The notes beneath the pieces are model-generated. The model was not told the DNA's origin. It was given only the letters and a program-made list of their open reading frames with translations, and did no database searches. Shown piece by piece: positions 32,742 to 45,800 of a stretch of DNA of 64,000 bases. The DNA is taken from assembly GCF_027172205.1 (NCBI RefSeq), contig NC_070603.1, positions 35,846,501 through 35,910,500 on the forward strand, given 5' to 3'. The DNA comes from Podarcis raffonei. Its lineage: Eukaryota > Chordata > Lepidosauria > Squamata > Lacertidae. Each line of letters begins with the position of its first letter. Positions within the stretch are counted from its first letter, which is position 1. A program made the translations under genes and the position numbers.

Positions 32742-35700
32742 ATGTCGAAGGGCCCGGTAGCGACCGGGCCTCCCGCGACCGGGCCGGTGGCGCCCGCCAG
32801 CGCGCTCCAGGCGCAGCCCGAGAAGCCGCAGCACTACACGTACGTAGCGAGAACACCCGCAGCCGCCACTTACTGCTGCTGCGACCGCCGCCGCCGCACC
32901 CCTCCGCCCGGCACCCGCCCGCGCGCCACACACGCCTGACGTCAGCGGGCAGCGTGCGGCTCGCGCGCACGGAAGCCAACCGCCCGCCCGGAACCGGCTG
33001 GAACCGGTCGTGGCCGGCCTGGGCCGGTGGAATTTCGCCTGAGTGGGAGGGGGCGGGGCGGGAGCTGGCACCCCCCCCCGCCGCGCGCTTTTCCGTTCCC
33101 GCGCGCGAGTGCGCGCGCAAGAACAACCCCACATCCATAATACACACACCCCACAAGCTGAGGCGCGCGATACCCATGATGCGTTGCGGCTCGCGCACCC
33201 CCTTTACGTTGACTTGAGGGGGGTAGTGGGTACCTCTTTTAATCTTCCTCGCCCCCCTTTCCCCAAATCATCTGTTTTGTACTTGGTAGTGTCTCTCTCT
33301 CTCGGCTCTGCCTTCTTCCGCTTAGTAAAACGGTAATGCGTCTTTCCATGCCGCCAAGTAGGACGGTTGTGAAGTCAAATGTTGGAAAAACAAGTGGTTT
33401 AGTTTACTATGTTTATATATAATCTTCGCTTTCTTTCTTTCTCAAGTACTAACCTCGTGTTAATGGCCGTGGGCTTGTGGTAAACACAAATAAGGGCATC
33501 CTTTATCTTATTTCGAACTGTCTTTTCTAGAGTAAAGGGACCATCCCATAAAATCTAAGCTGCTCTTTGCCAGAGCTTTGACTTTCTTTGCTGTTCTTCC
33601 TTGGCACTGGGTTAGTTTGTCTTTCTCTCAGGAGATGCCCCGTTAAAATTTCAAGAATAAGGGAAGCTGTGGTGTGTGTTCTGTGAAGTAAAGGATGCCA
33701 AGCCCAGGAGAAACGTTATGTATAGTAAATTGCTATAATTCTAGGGGGGAAATGGTAACAAAAGAGAGAGCAGAAAATAGTGTTTTTTCTCAGTCGCTGT
33801 AGTACAAAATGCTTTGGTAGAAAAATGTCAAAGGGATACTGAGTTCTGAAATAAACGGCCTGTTAGTGTTCTGTGGCAATTGTGTGAGGAAAGTATTGTT
33901 TTCACTCCATTCAGAAATCCTGGTAAATTCTCTTGTGACCTAATTCTGTGAATAACTGGCTAAGCAAATGCAGGTATTTTGGACCAGACAGTGAATTATG
34001 TGCCACTGGTGACATCACCAACCTCTGTAGCATTGCACTGCAGGTGCAAATCCGCAAAGGATGCTAGTACCTTGGCATAGTGTTTTGGGACAGTGGTACT
34101 ACGCTAGAAACAGCCTTCATTTCTGTATGTGTCTTGTGGTATAATGCAAAGCTAATATATGGCATGGAATTGGCCAGAAATGAAGTACAGTCAGGTTAGA
34201 ACTAAGAAAGTGCAACCCTTCATGTATCTTAGGCTGCAATCCTATACAGTGGTACCTCGGTTTAAGAACAGTCCTGTTTAAGAACGGTTCGGTTTACAAA
34301 CTCCGCAAAACCGGAAGTAATGTCCCAGTTTGCGAACTTTACCTTGGTCTAAGAACAGAATCCAAATGGTGGAAGGGCACCAGTGGCGGGAGGCCTCATT
34401 AGGTAAAGCGTGCCTCGGTTTAAGAACGGTTTCGGTTTAAGAACGGAATTCCGGAACGGATTAAGTTCGTAAACTGAGGTACCACTGTACCTACATTCCT
34501 TGGACTAAACCCATTGAACTCAATAGGGCATACTTCTGATTGGACATGTGAATTGTCTCAAGGATATGGAGAAGTGGAATAAAAATGTTGTAAATCAATA
34601 AAATGCTTCAGAGCTAGTAATACCGCTACAAGCAGTCACTGTGTTTTAACTGATAACAAATGTTAGTGCAGAGTTGTCTTACTTGTAACACAGAAGATCC
34701 TGCTGCTGTAGCTTGCTCCAGTATACCTGCTCCATGCAAATACTCATTTATTTAATAAGTTTTGAAATTAATGGCTTCCCAGCCAGAATGTGGTACGCTG
34801 CTTCAGGAGGCAAAGTTGAACAGTAAAATAAATTGGATACATAACTGGTCAATTGGGACTCAACCAATTTTAATATCAGGCCTAGTTTACAAGTATGACT
34901 GTAACACACACACAAAATCAAATGGTGAAATAAATGATACCAGGAATACAGTTCATAGGTGTGTGTTTTCATTTTTGCCTTGTGGGTGCATTTTGATTAT
35001 TTTAAAGTTTACTGAACTCATCTGTGAGGTTTAAAAATCAGTTTTCTTGTAAAAATTTGCTCAGACAAAACTTGCTGGTAGACTTTGCAAATTGATGTTT
35101 CAAATGCAGTCTATTCTTTGCATGATCACACGTATTTTACTATAGTAATCAGGACTTATGCTGAAGTAAGTGTGAGCTTACCTAGGAGTAAGTAGGGTTA
35201 AGATTGCAGCCTTAGTGCAGCAAATGCATTTGTGTTCACAGAATGTAATGCTTGGCATTTATTTGCATTCATTTGCTTATATTTTTGGCATTTATTTGCT
35301 TTTTTTTTTGCAATGAGAGAACCATGTGTCTTCTGGTTCTGCTGACTGTAATCTGTCCTTGATCCCTTCTCTCAAAAAGTTACTAAAGTGTGCTGAATGT
35401 ACTGAAGTTATTAATAAGTTAACGTCTGCTTATAAGTGTAAGGAATTTCTTGCTGGACTGTTTCTTACATGCATATTTATGAAGTAATTAGTAATATGTG
35501 TATTTAATAGTGTGTTATGACTTCATCCACTGTGAGGAATTAAACAGTTGTCTTTGCAAAGTGAAAACTTTGAGAACTGAGATAATCGTTACTATACAAG
35601 TCGCTGATGAATGTAGATATCTCCCTGAAGAAACATTATTGTTGCTTGAATCTGCCTTCCCCAGAAAAAAACTGACAGCCACTGACAGTGTTAGAAACTG

Positions 35701-38700
35701 AGATATGAAAGCTAGGAGCTAAATGGCACCTTAAACCTAGGTTACGGGTACAACAATGGAGTATCTAGGCACACTTTTTAATAACAAGAATTGTTGTTGT
35801 TTAGTCGTTTAGTTGTGTCCAACTCTTCGTGACCCCATGGTCCAGAGCATGCCAGGCACTCCTGTCTTCCACTGCCTCCCGTAGTTTGGTCAAATTCATG
35901 CTGGCAGCTTCGAGAACACTGTCCAACCATCTCATTCTCTGTCGTCCCCCTCTCCTTGTGCCCTCAATCTTTCCCAACATCAGGGTCTTATAACAAGAAT
36001 ACAAAGCTGAAAATTAATGAACTGCAGCTAAAATATTATGTTCACTTTTCATATGATCTAGTCCTTCCCCTGCCTACCCCCTTAATATTCTTAAGAGGGT
36101 CTCTTCTCTAGTCTTCGGAGAGTAGCTGGAAGTAAAAGGTAAAAGGACCCCTGACCATTAGGTCCGGTTGCGGATGACTCGGGTTGCCGCGCTCATCTCG
36201 CTTTACTGGCGCGTACAGCTTCCGGGTCATGTGGCCAGCATGACTAAGCTGCTTCTGGCGAACCAGAGCAGCACACGGAAACGCCGTTTACCTTCCCACC
36301 GGAATGGTACCTATTTATCTACTTGCACTTGATGTGTTTTCGAACTGCTAGGTGGGCAGGAGCAGAGACCGAACAACGGGAGCTCACCCCATTGTGGGGA
36401 TTCGAACTGCCGACCTTCTGATCGGCAAGCCCTAGGCTCTGTAGGGAGGCAGAAAAAAGTCTTCCTTTCCTTCCACTCTACAGTTTTAATCTGAAATCTT
36501 AGGCACAGTACTGCGCTCAGAGCTCAGAAACTGCTCACGCTAATGAAATTCCGTGTCACAAAATGCGCATAGAACAATGACAGTTTTGAACACTGGTTTC
36601 CACATTATATTAGGGACACTTAAATATGATCAGTTATCATTTTTATGTCTAATTGTCTCATAATGAAACATGGTTAAGATGACTGAGTTCAGACATGCTG
36701 ATCCACTTCTGGAGCCACAGCATACCTGTATCTTCTTTAGAGGTAGATACACATTTTCTTAAGCCTTCGAGATTTTAAATTTTGGGGGGGGATTTTAATC
36801 TTGGAAATTAGAAGCAAGTAAATTTCCAATTTTGATAATTGGGTAAAGCAAAATAACAACCCAGAGAAGGAGAGAGATAGAGTGTGTTCTTGTGTCCTTA
36901 ACCAGCTGTACACCTTATACTGGTTAAAGTAGTTGGGCTTGAAACGATAGCAACATTTCCTCTCTTTTATAAGATGTTGGAATGTATTGAGAATGGCAGG
37001 AATATAATTATGAAGGGGTTGTTGCTGGAATGTAAAAGTAGTTTTTGTATGCCATTTAAAAAACACAAATCTAGAAATTGTGGCTGTGTGAGAAAGATAA
37101 AATGTTTAGGCATTGGGCTGCTTGAAATACAAAGCTAAACCATGGTTTTGGTGTTACTTAAACAAGCCTAAAGACTGCTCTCGTGCCCCTGGCACACATG
37201 CCCCTGGCACCTTCCCTTGCATGCCACAACACTTCCTTCCTGATTTTAAGCAAATCATAGTTCATCTCCCCCCCCCAATTATTATTTTTCGCAAACTATG
37301 GTTTGTGCTTGTGTGTATCCCAGTTCTGTTACATAGAAGTAAGTTTGCACTGGTGCTTTGTCACCAAGGCTATGTATACTTCGCAGAACTTATATTATTA
37401 TTTTAAAATGTGTAGAAAGGAAACCTAAATCTTGTGTCAACTAAAGCTGGTTTTTTTTATTTATTTGGAACAGTTTTGCCATTTTATGCTCTCATAAAAT
37501 TCATTAGACTTCTAATTGTGGAGAGGAGCAAGAAGCTATGCAAGGTACTTATCCCTAGACCACTAGAAAATCTGTTTAACCTCTTGTCAGTTAGGCTGTT
37601 GGCTTGTTTCTCTCCAAATAATCAAGGGTTTTAAACCACAGTTAAGTTTCAACTATGGTTTAAAGAAGTGGTTCCCAAACTTTTTCGAGCCCCCGTCCCC
37701 TTGGTTGCATAAAATCAACTCTAGGGCTTCCTACCTTACCCTTCTGTATAAAAAGCATTACTGTACAGTCATACCTCGGGTTACAGATGCTTCAGGTTGC
37801 GTTTTTTTGGGTTATGGACCACTGAAACCCGGAAGCACTGGAACAGGTTACTTCCAGGTTTCGGAGGTTCCAAATCGCAACCTGCGCAGACGCGCCGCTG
37901 CGGGTTGTGAATGTGCATCCCGCATGGATCATGTTCGCAACCCGAGCACCCACTGCATTCAGAATAGTGGTTTGCACAAGCCACTAAGGAATACAATAAC
38001 ACAAAAAAATCAAAACAATAACCATTAATTGCATATTCACTGAAAATGCAATGGAAACTACGGTATTTCGTTTAAGTAGTGATGAACTTGATCCAGTGAC
38101 ACCAGTTTTTCGAAGTCATATAGTTATTTACATCTCCAGCACCTCCCTGCTGCCCCCATGCCTTTAAGCTCCCCTCCCAGGTAATCCCACCCACCCCAGC
38201 GGGCTGTACTGCGCACTATGGGAGCCACTGGTTTAAAGTCATGTGTGAACAAGGCAAGAAAGTGAGTGAAATCATAGAATCACAATACACTCCTGAGTTT
38301 GCCTTCCTTTTTTGTAACACCACAAATTTGCAATAAAGTTATAAACAAAGGCGTGTCTGCTTGAGGTGATTTAACCCCAAGAGTTCAAGCAATGAGTATG
38401 ACATATTAATTCTATCAGTCAACCATTAGCTCTTCCACTTGCAGTCTGAAGAGCAGTTATTAAAAGGGAAAGCCTGAATAAGAGACAGTAAGAGTTTACT
38501 AGACGAGAACTATAAGGAGTAATAAGCGTGAAAAGCAGTGAGATTTCCATGTGAACAAAACTCATTGTGTTGAAGAAGCTGAAGATCAAATGTAGTTATT
38601 GGCATGGTATGTTTGTCTCCTTTCATAGTAAAATGATCATGTGAAATATTTGCTTGAGTATTCCCATGCAAAACACTTAACTAGTGGTCTATTTTTATAA

Positions 38701-39790
38701 GCAAATAGAACAGTGTTGGTGTTAAAAGGATTTCAGTGAGATTTCTAAGTAATGCGTTTTTGGAATTTTGCATCTTGATCTTGGCAACATGTTTCCTTCT
38801 AGCCAGGGGACTATGAACACAGAACTCATGACTACCTACAGCAGACCGATTCAGGCGTAGTTTCTGTACCAAACTGAGCAAAACTTACTCCATTACTGGA
38901 TGTGGTTTTACTTTTGCAATGTAGCAGCTTGTTTTTACACATGGTCAAGCTGATTAACTTGCTGATTAATAGGGAAACCTGTTTGGGGCAGTTACCTGAA
39001 AATTCTGTTGATTTTAGCAATTAATTTTTTTCCTCAGAGAAGCATTTTTGGTTTCATTTTCAGTCAAAGTACTTTGGCTTAACTCTGTTATGAATCTGTC
39101 ACACTAGGGCTGCAGTATCTAATTAAGTCAATGGGATTATTCAGGAGTTGGCTGCAGGCTACAAGGTTTATAAGGGACGCGGGTGGCGCTGTGGGTAAAA
39201 GCCTCAGCGCCTAGGGCTTGCCGATCGAAAGGTCGGCGGTTCGAATCCCCGCGGCGGGGTGCGTTCCCGTTGCTCGGTCCCAGCGCCTGCCAACCTAGCA
39301 GTTCGAAAGCACCCCCGGGTGCAAGTAGATAAATAGGGACTGCTTACTGGCGGGAAGGTAAACGGCGTTCCGTGTGCTGCGCTGGCTCGCCAGATGCAGC
39401 TTTGTCACGCTGGCCACGTGACCCGGAAGTGTCTCTGGACAGCGCTGGCCCTCGGCCTCTTGAGTGAGATGGGCGCACAACCCTAGAGTCTGTCAAGACT
39501 GGCCCGTACGGGCAGGGGTACCTTTACCTTTACCTTACAAGGTTTATACTAAGACAAAATAGCTCACATACTTCCCTGTTCCTGGAGTTGAGGTGGCACC
39601 TGGAATCTGTTTACAGAGTTTTGGCTGTAGCATTGGGAAGCATTCACTGGAAATAGATATAAGGACATGCTTATTTTGAATTGCAATTTTATAATTGCAC
39701 TAAGAATACGTAGTTCTTGAAATGTTTTATTGGCTCTCAAGACCCCAGAAACATAGTCATATGAAAAATTTTACAATTTTGCAATCTGTG

Positions 39791-39838
<48 letters not shown>

Positions 39839-42800
39839 CCAGAGTTGGGTGGGGATAGAGAATCAAGAAATGTTACAAAATAACAGAATGTCATGGCAGT
39901 TGTTACATATGACAGCAGTTAGATGAGTGCTTTATACATTTGTGGCATTGTGTGAACATCTTATTGAATGTTTTCATCTTCTGTTTAGCTACTTTCCTTA
40001 ATTTTTGTAAATGAGTTATTTAAGGGACTAATCAGTGTCATTGTTAATGCCAATACTTCCCCTCCCCCCCAACAACACTCAGAAGTAGAGTCACTGAGAG
40101 TTTGATTGCAGTTTGACATGTTCCCTGAAGTGAAGATGTTATAGTGCAAGGCAATACCAGTGAGTTCCACATGATTTGAAAGTTAAACCCAAGAATCATT
40201 GGATTTTCACCTGTGTGTGGAAATTATACCTTGGAATATGTTAGACTGAAGCAAAATAAGCATTTCTTATGACCAATTGACAAAGCTGTATTCAAAGGAA
40301 GTGAAAGCAAGTGATCAGGTGTGTTAGGAAAGAAAATATTCATTTTAAAAAATGACTGGTTGTGCCAGAATGTTAATGGAGATGCACATTCAAAAGCAGT
40401 CACATTGAAAATGATCCACTTAGATTTATTCACTTGGATGCAAGCAGCATTGACACCTACTGCATCTTTAAATGCATTCTGCATTCAGGACACCACAGAT
40501 GAAAAAGCCCTCTCCTGTGTTGACATCTGCCTCATCTCTCCTAGTAGGGGCACTCTACAGAGGGCAGTGGAATAGAAACATCTTACCAATCAGACACATT
40601 GTTTCAGGAGTAGGGAGCCCTTAAGGTACCTGAGTTCCAAGCTGTCAGGGGCTTTAAAGATCAAAACCAGTGTCTTGAACTGGGCTCAGAAATGAATCAA
40701 TAGTCACTGAAGATCTTTTAAAACTGGCAGGATACATTCCCAGTGAGCCATAGTTGGCTTTTAATGATTCCAAGTACATTAGTTTTTCTGTTAGTTAAGT
40801 TGATGATACTTTAACAGTTAGTTTGAATGCCAGATTGTTATTTAATTAATTGGTAACATTTGCTTCTCATATTTCCGCCAGAAAGGCACCCAAGGAGACC
40901 ATCTTTAAGGAGTCAAGCAATATAAGGGCCAAGTTAACAGAACAATCCTATGCATTTTTGTTCAGAAATGAGTTCTCACTGTGTATAATAGAGCTTATTG
41001 CCAGGTTAGTGTGCATAGATCTGTAACCTTAAATCTTCAGTAAATATTTAAATGATACTGACAGATTGCATTTCTTTAATATTTGTAAATGTTTCCTTTA
41101 AAAAAGGCATAACTTATTACAGTCTCCATATTTGCAGACATGGTTTTCTTTTGTTTGGGTGTACAGTGGTGCCTCGCAAGACGAAATTAAACCATTCCGC
41201 GAGTCTCTTCGTCTTGCGGTTTTTTCGTCTTGCGAAGCACAGCTATTAGCGGCTTAGCGGCTATTAACGGCTTAGCGGCTTTAAGAAAAAGGAAACAAAC
41301 TCGCAAGCCCATAGGGAAATTCGTCTTGCAGAACGACTCAAAAAACGGAAAACCCTTTCGTCTAGCGAGTTTTTCGTCTTGCGAGGCATTCGTCTTGCGG
41401 GGCACCACTGTATACAGTTTTCTTACTGTATCAGATACACAGCACCAATCTAGTGAAACCTTGTTATGGTTTTCACTGTTACCAGAGGTACAGCTATCCT
41501 CCAGTTTATATACTTCCTCATGGTCCTGGGCTTGTAGAAATCCCTGCCATTGGGAGATGTGTCAGGTCTGAAATCTTGGATTGTGCAGACAGGCAGTTTT
41601 TGCCTTTAAGTTTAGGCGAACATTTGATCTTTAATTTGATATTTTTTCTTTCTGCTGTATTTATTGTTTTATAAAACATAGTCTGTGTATACACAGGTTG
41701 CAGAAGCAAGAGGTTGCTTGCAGTGCAGCCTATCTTTCCTTCTCCCCTACACCCACCCAAAAAGCCAGGGTGTCCAGGGACTTTCCTGAATGGCACAATG
41801 TGTTCACCTGAATTTGGACAGTTTCCCATCCAACTGTAGCTCTGCCCCCCCATGACAAATCTCATACTCCTTGGCCACCCACATTTCTTAGTGTTTTATG
41901 GTTTTATTGTACTCTGCTTTGAGAACTGCTTGTTACACACCAAACCATAGTTAACCTGACCCAGTGTCCTTATCACAACACAGCATTTCATTCAGATTTC
42001 TTATGAGGAGAGGGAATTGATGCAAGGACTGCCACCTCCCCTAAAATAAATGGGCAACCCATCCATAACACAGCTCTTTCTGTAAGTGAGCATGCAAGGA
42101 GCCCTAGGACCAGATACTGGTGTGGACACATTGGAATAATTGTCATTTGTATGGACAGACGCTAAATGACACCCAGCCTAGCTAGTGTGAAAACGAAGCA
42201 TTCCTGAAAGGAAAAGCTAAGTAACCAGACTTGTGTGGGCTGATCGTGCTTTCTCAGAGGTGAATTAATGGTAATATCATTCTGATTGTGGATTTCCTGG
42301 CTGTAGGAGCATGGTGTTGAAAATGTGTTTGCGGGCTAATATTTCCTGCGCTCTACTTCATATTAAGTCTTACATGTGCCAGTATCTTTCAAATGAACTT
42401 GTTTTATAAGAAATTAATATGGTATTTTATTCATGTAAGAGTTCTTTCAATTTATTCTTTTCTAATCTTGTAAAGCTGTTATAAATATATCCCTGTTTGT
42501 AGATTCAAACCTATTCACAGTATGTTACTTACTCTATTCATTGGGGGGACGGGACAAGTTTCTCTAATGGTTGAGCATCCTTGAAAGGAAGTACACCTGC
42601 CTCTTTTAGTTTAAAAAGTAAACCTGTAATTCTAAATAATCAAATTCAGGATTAAGCTGCAAGAAATATGAATGAGGACAAAATATAAGATGCATAGTGT
42701 ATGAGTGCAAGGCAATGAATGCAGAATATGAAGTGTGTGTCTATTTTGTGAAGCTTGGTTAGGTATGTAATACTGTACTTGCTGGTAAAAAATTATTATA

Positions 42801-45800
42801 CTTGTAAAAGGACCCTGTATTACTGAGAGTTTCTTTCAAGTATCAGCTTCTTAGTCATTAGCAGGAACTTCATAGCCCCAAGCATCTTTTAATACCCAAA
42901 CCAACAAAATCTCGACCAAATAAGCATTCAAAGCTGCCCTCTGTAGGCCATACTATAGGCTGCATAGCAGATCAGCTCCTATTAGCTGACATGAGGTTCC
43001 GCAAATAAATGTAATGATCCCTTGAGCCTTGACCTTTAAAAAGAAAATAATTAAAAGTAGCCACAAAAGGTTGTGAGGAGGAATACTTTGGGGAAAGGTG
43101 CCGGCTTAAACCTTTTCCTTCAACACTCCCTCTGCTATTTTTCTCTGGGGGGTGGGGTGGGGGACAGAACTCTTCCACTCAAGTTCACAACTTCCTACAG
43201 CTGCTTTTCATTACAAAACTATCATGAGATTGTTGCATGTATCTGCCATGTAATTTCTTGTTTGGTCTCAATTCCGTTTTGTAACATTGTATTGTGATTT
43301 GGCTAGATGTCATGGCTGTGATTTCGATGTTTCCAGAAATCTCTTAGGATCAAGAATTCCATTTTAAGTTCTTGAAATAATTCCATATAAGGGTCATTAT
43401 CTTTTTTTACTTGTGTTTCTTGATCAGTAGTGAAATGAACTCTGGTGACTTGGTGATCAGATTTAATGCCTCCTTGAAGTTAGGACAGGAATTTAATTTA
43501 GTGCAGCATTACATTTACATTGTCACAATACTTATAAGATTGTTGCAATTATTAATGTACATCAGTTACAGGGCTTATAATTAATTTTGCAACAATAACA
43601 GATCACCAGTAAAGTGGATGAATGCTGCACACAGTATAATAATAATTTAACTTAAGACGATGCTTAAATATATGATGATCTGTAGGAGAATTTTCATGTC
43701 AAGCAAATAAATACCTGTTGGTCAATATCTTCTCCTTTGGGTTGATTCCTTTGACAAGGATGTCCTTAGGGACACAGGCAGAGTTCCATTTCTTGCAATG
43801 AAGTTATTACCCAGCACTGATTCTATTTTAGAAGTGTTGGAGTACTGAAAGGCAGAAAAAATCTCTGGGGTGGGGGGCTGTATCAGGTCCTGTATCAATC
43901 TAGCAACTGACGTTCTTCCCAGCATAAGTATGCATCAGGGCAACCAAGGCTGCTTCTGTGTAAAAACAAAAACAAAAAAACTTAACAGGTATGAAGCTAG
44001 TTTAGAAATGAATCCAACCAGGCTCTTCCAATATTAACTGCCACCACTCATTTGGACATCATGCCTGGGCAGGGAATGTTATCATTAACTACATTCTTTG
44101 GATATATGAAGATGCTTCACTTGTCTTATTTCACAAAACATTTGAAAAAGCATGTTAAACATCTTGGTCAGAGAGTTTAAAACCCCCCTGATATTTTACC
44201 TTCCCATGCTATTTTGCCCTTTTACAATCTTTAGTTGTGTTAAGTGGGAGAGCTGTTAACATACCCAGGCAACCCCTCATTTCTGCATGTTTAATATGTG
44301 TGCAACTGTGTTTGGCATTGCACCAAACCTGGAAGTGACCTGGAAACATCATAAAGATGTAACTGAAACATCACTATAAGGGTGGGGTGGAGGTGGAATA
44401 GGGGCAGAGTGGGGCGGGGTAGGGTGTTTGCAGGCCTTCTGAATGGGTTTCAGTAATACACTGCCTGTATATGTTTTATTCCTGTAGGTGTTTTTGTTTT
44501 TAAGTGGCAAAGATACATAGCCATTCTTAACAGATAACGTGTTACAGTAAATATTTCTAGAGCCTACCAGTGCTGTGTTTACAATTAATTGGTATCAAGT
44601 AAATCACTTCAAATTTAATCTCTTTGAAATCATACTAATAGTATGGTAAGAGCTGAATAAAAACGGGAGGCTTAAAATTGTGGGAAAGACTTACCTGAAT
44701 GATCTTTTCGTACTAATTAGTTGATATTTATTTAGGTGCTAAAGATTATTTCAAGGCATGCCAGAACTGTCATCTTGACAGATGTACATTTATTGAAACA
44801 CTTTCCTTTTCATCTATTTGCCACACCCCTTCATTCCCAATTTCACTTGTTTCCACAAAATTTGTGTTGTCTTGAGCAGCTTAAATGGTGGTTGATCTTT
44901 GCAAGGCTTGCAAAATTATGTCTTGCTGGTGGAAGGGAGATAATGGAATGGTAATCAGTGTTGTATTCAGAAAAGAGACATATTGGACTTTTTATGCCAG
45001 GAGGTGTCTTGAGAATTTAGAATTCAGCTATTTATTAGATGGTGCCAACCAATTTACTTTGGATTGCTGATACAGAAAATTCAAAAATTTAGTTGGGTGT
45101 TATAGTGTAGGGGAATCTTAAGATAGAAGCATGTGTATATTCTCATGAAGTGATGTTTTAAAGGGGGGGCTGTAGTTCAGCAGTGGTTTGCATGCAAAAG
45201 CTGCTAGGTTCAACATTAGGAAGCCACCTTATACTGTTACAGACCATAATTCTATCTAGTTCAGTATTGGCTACACAGACTCAAAGATTCTTCAAGGTTT
45301 CAGATACAGTGGTACCTCATGTTACAGACGCTTCAGGTTACAGACTCCGCTAACCCAGAAATAGTGCCTCAGATTAAGAACTTTGCTTCAGGATGAGAAC
45401 AGAAATCGTGCGGTGGCGGCGCAGTGGCAGTGGGAGGCCCCATTAGCTAAAGTGGTACCTCAGGTTAAGAACAGTTTCAGGTTAAGAACGGACCTCCAGA
45501 ACAAATGAATTTCTTAACCTGAGGTACCACTGTAGAAGCCTGGAGACTCCAGAAATTGGAGAAGAGCTATGACACTGTGATGCAGGGCATGTTTTCAGTG
45601 TAGGAGTTCCCAGCTTCAATCACCAGCATCTGTAGTATAGGAAAGTGGAAGGTGAGAGGGAGCACTTGGAAAGCCCCCTGTTTAAAATCCCAGTGAATGT
45701 GAATGAGTCTTCTTCAACCTCATCTCTTCCCATTGCTGAGCTACAACTTCCATCATCCCTGATCATCACTGTGCTGCTGGCAGTTGGTCCAACAACTGCC

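Noticed and set aside
32412-33198. Overlapping minus-strand ORFs of 243 and 245 codons
   Set aside because: Arg/Ala/Gly/Pro-rich frames in the UNK CpG island. High GC removes stops, and they overlap UNK exon 1 and its promoter on the other strand.
35801-36004. 67-codon minus-strand ORF as a small gene
   Set aside because: It is the C-terminal end of a BovB ORF2 protein.
41230-41865. ORFs of 113 and 115 codons on both strands
   Set aside because: They run through or just past a MITE and have no domain features.
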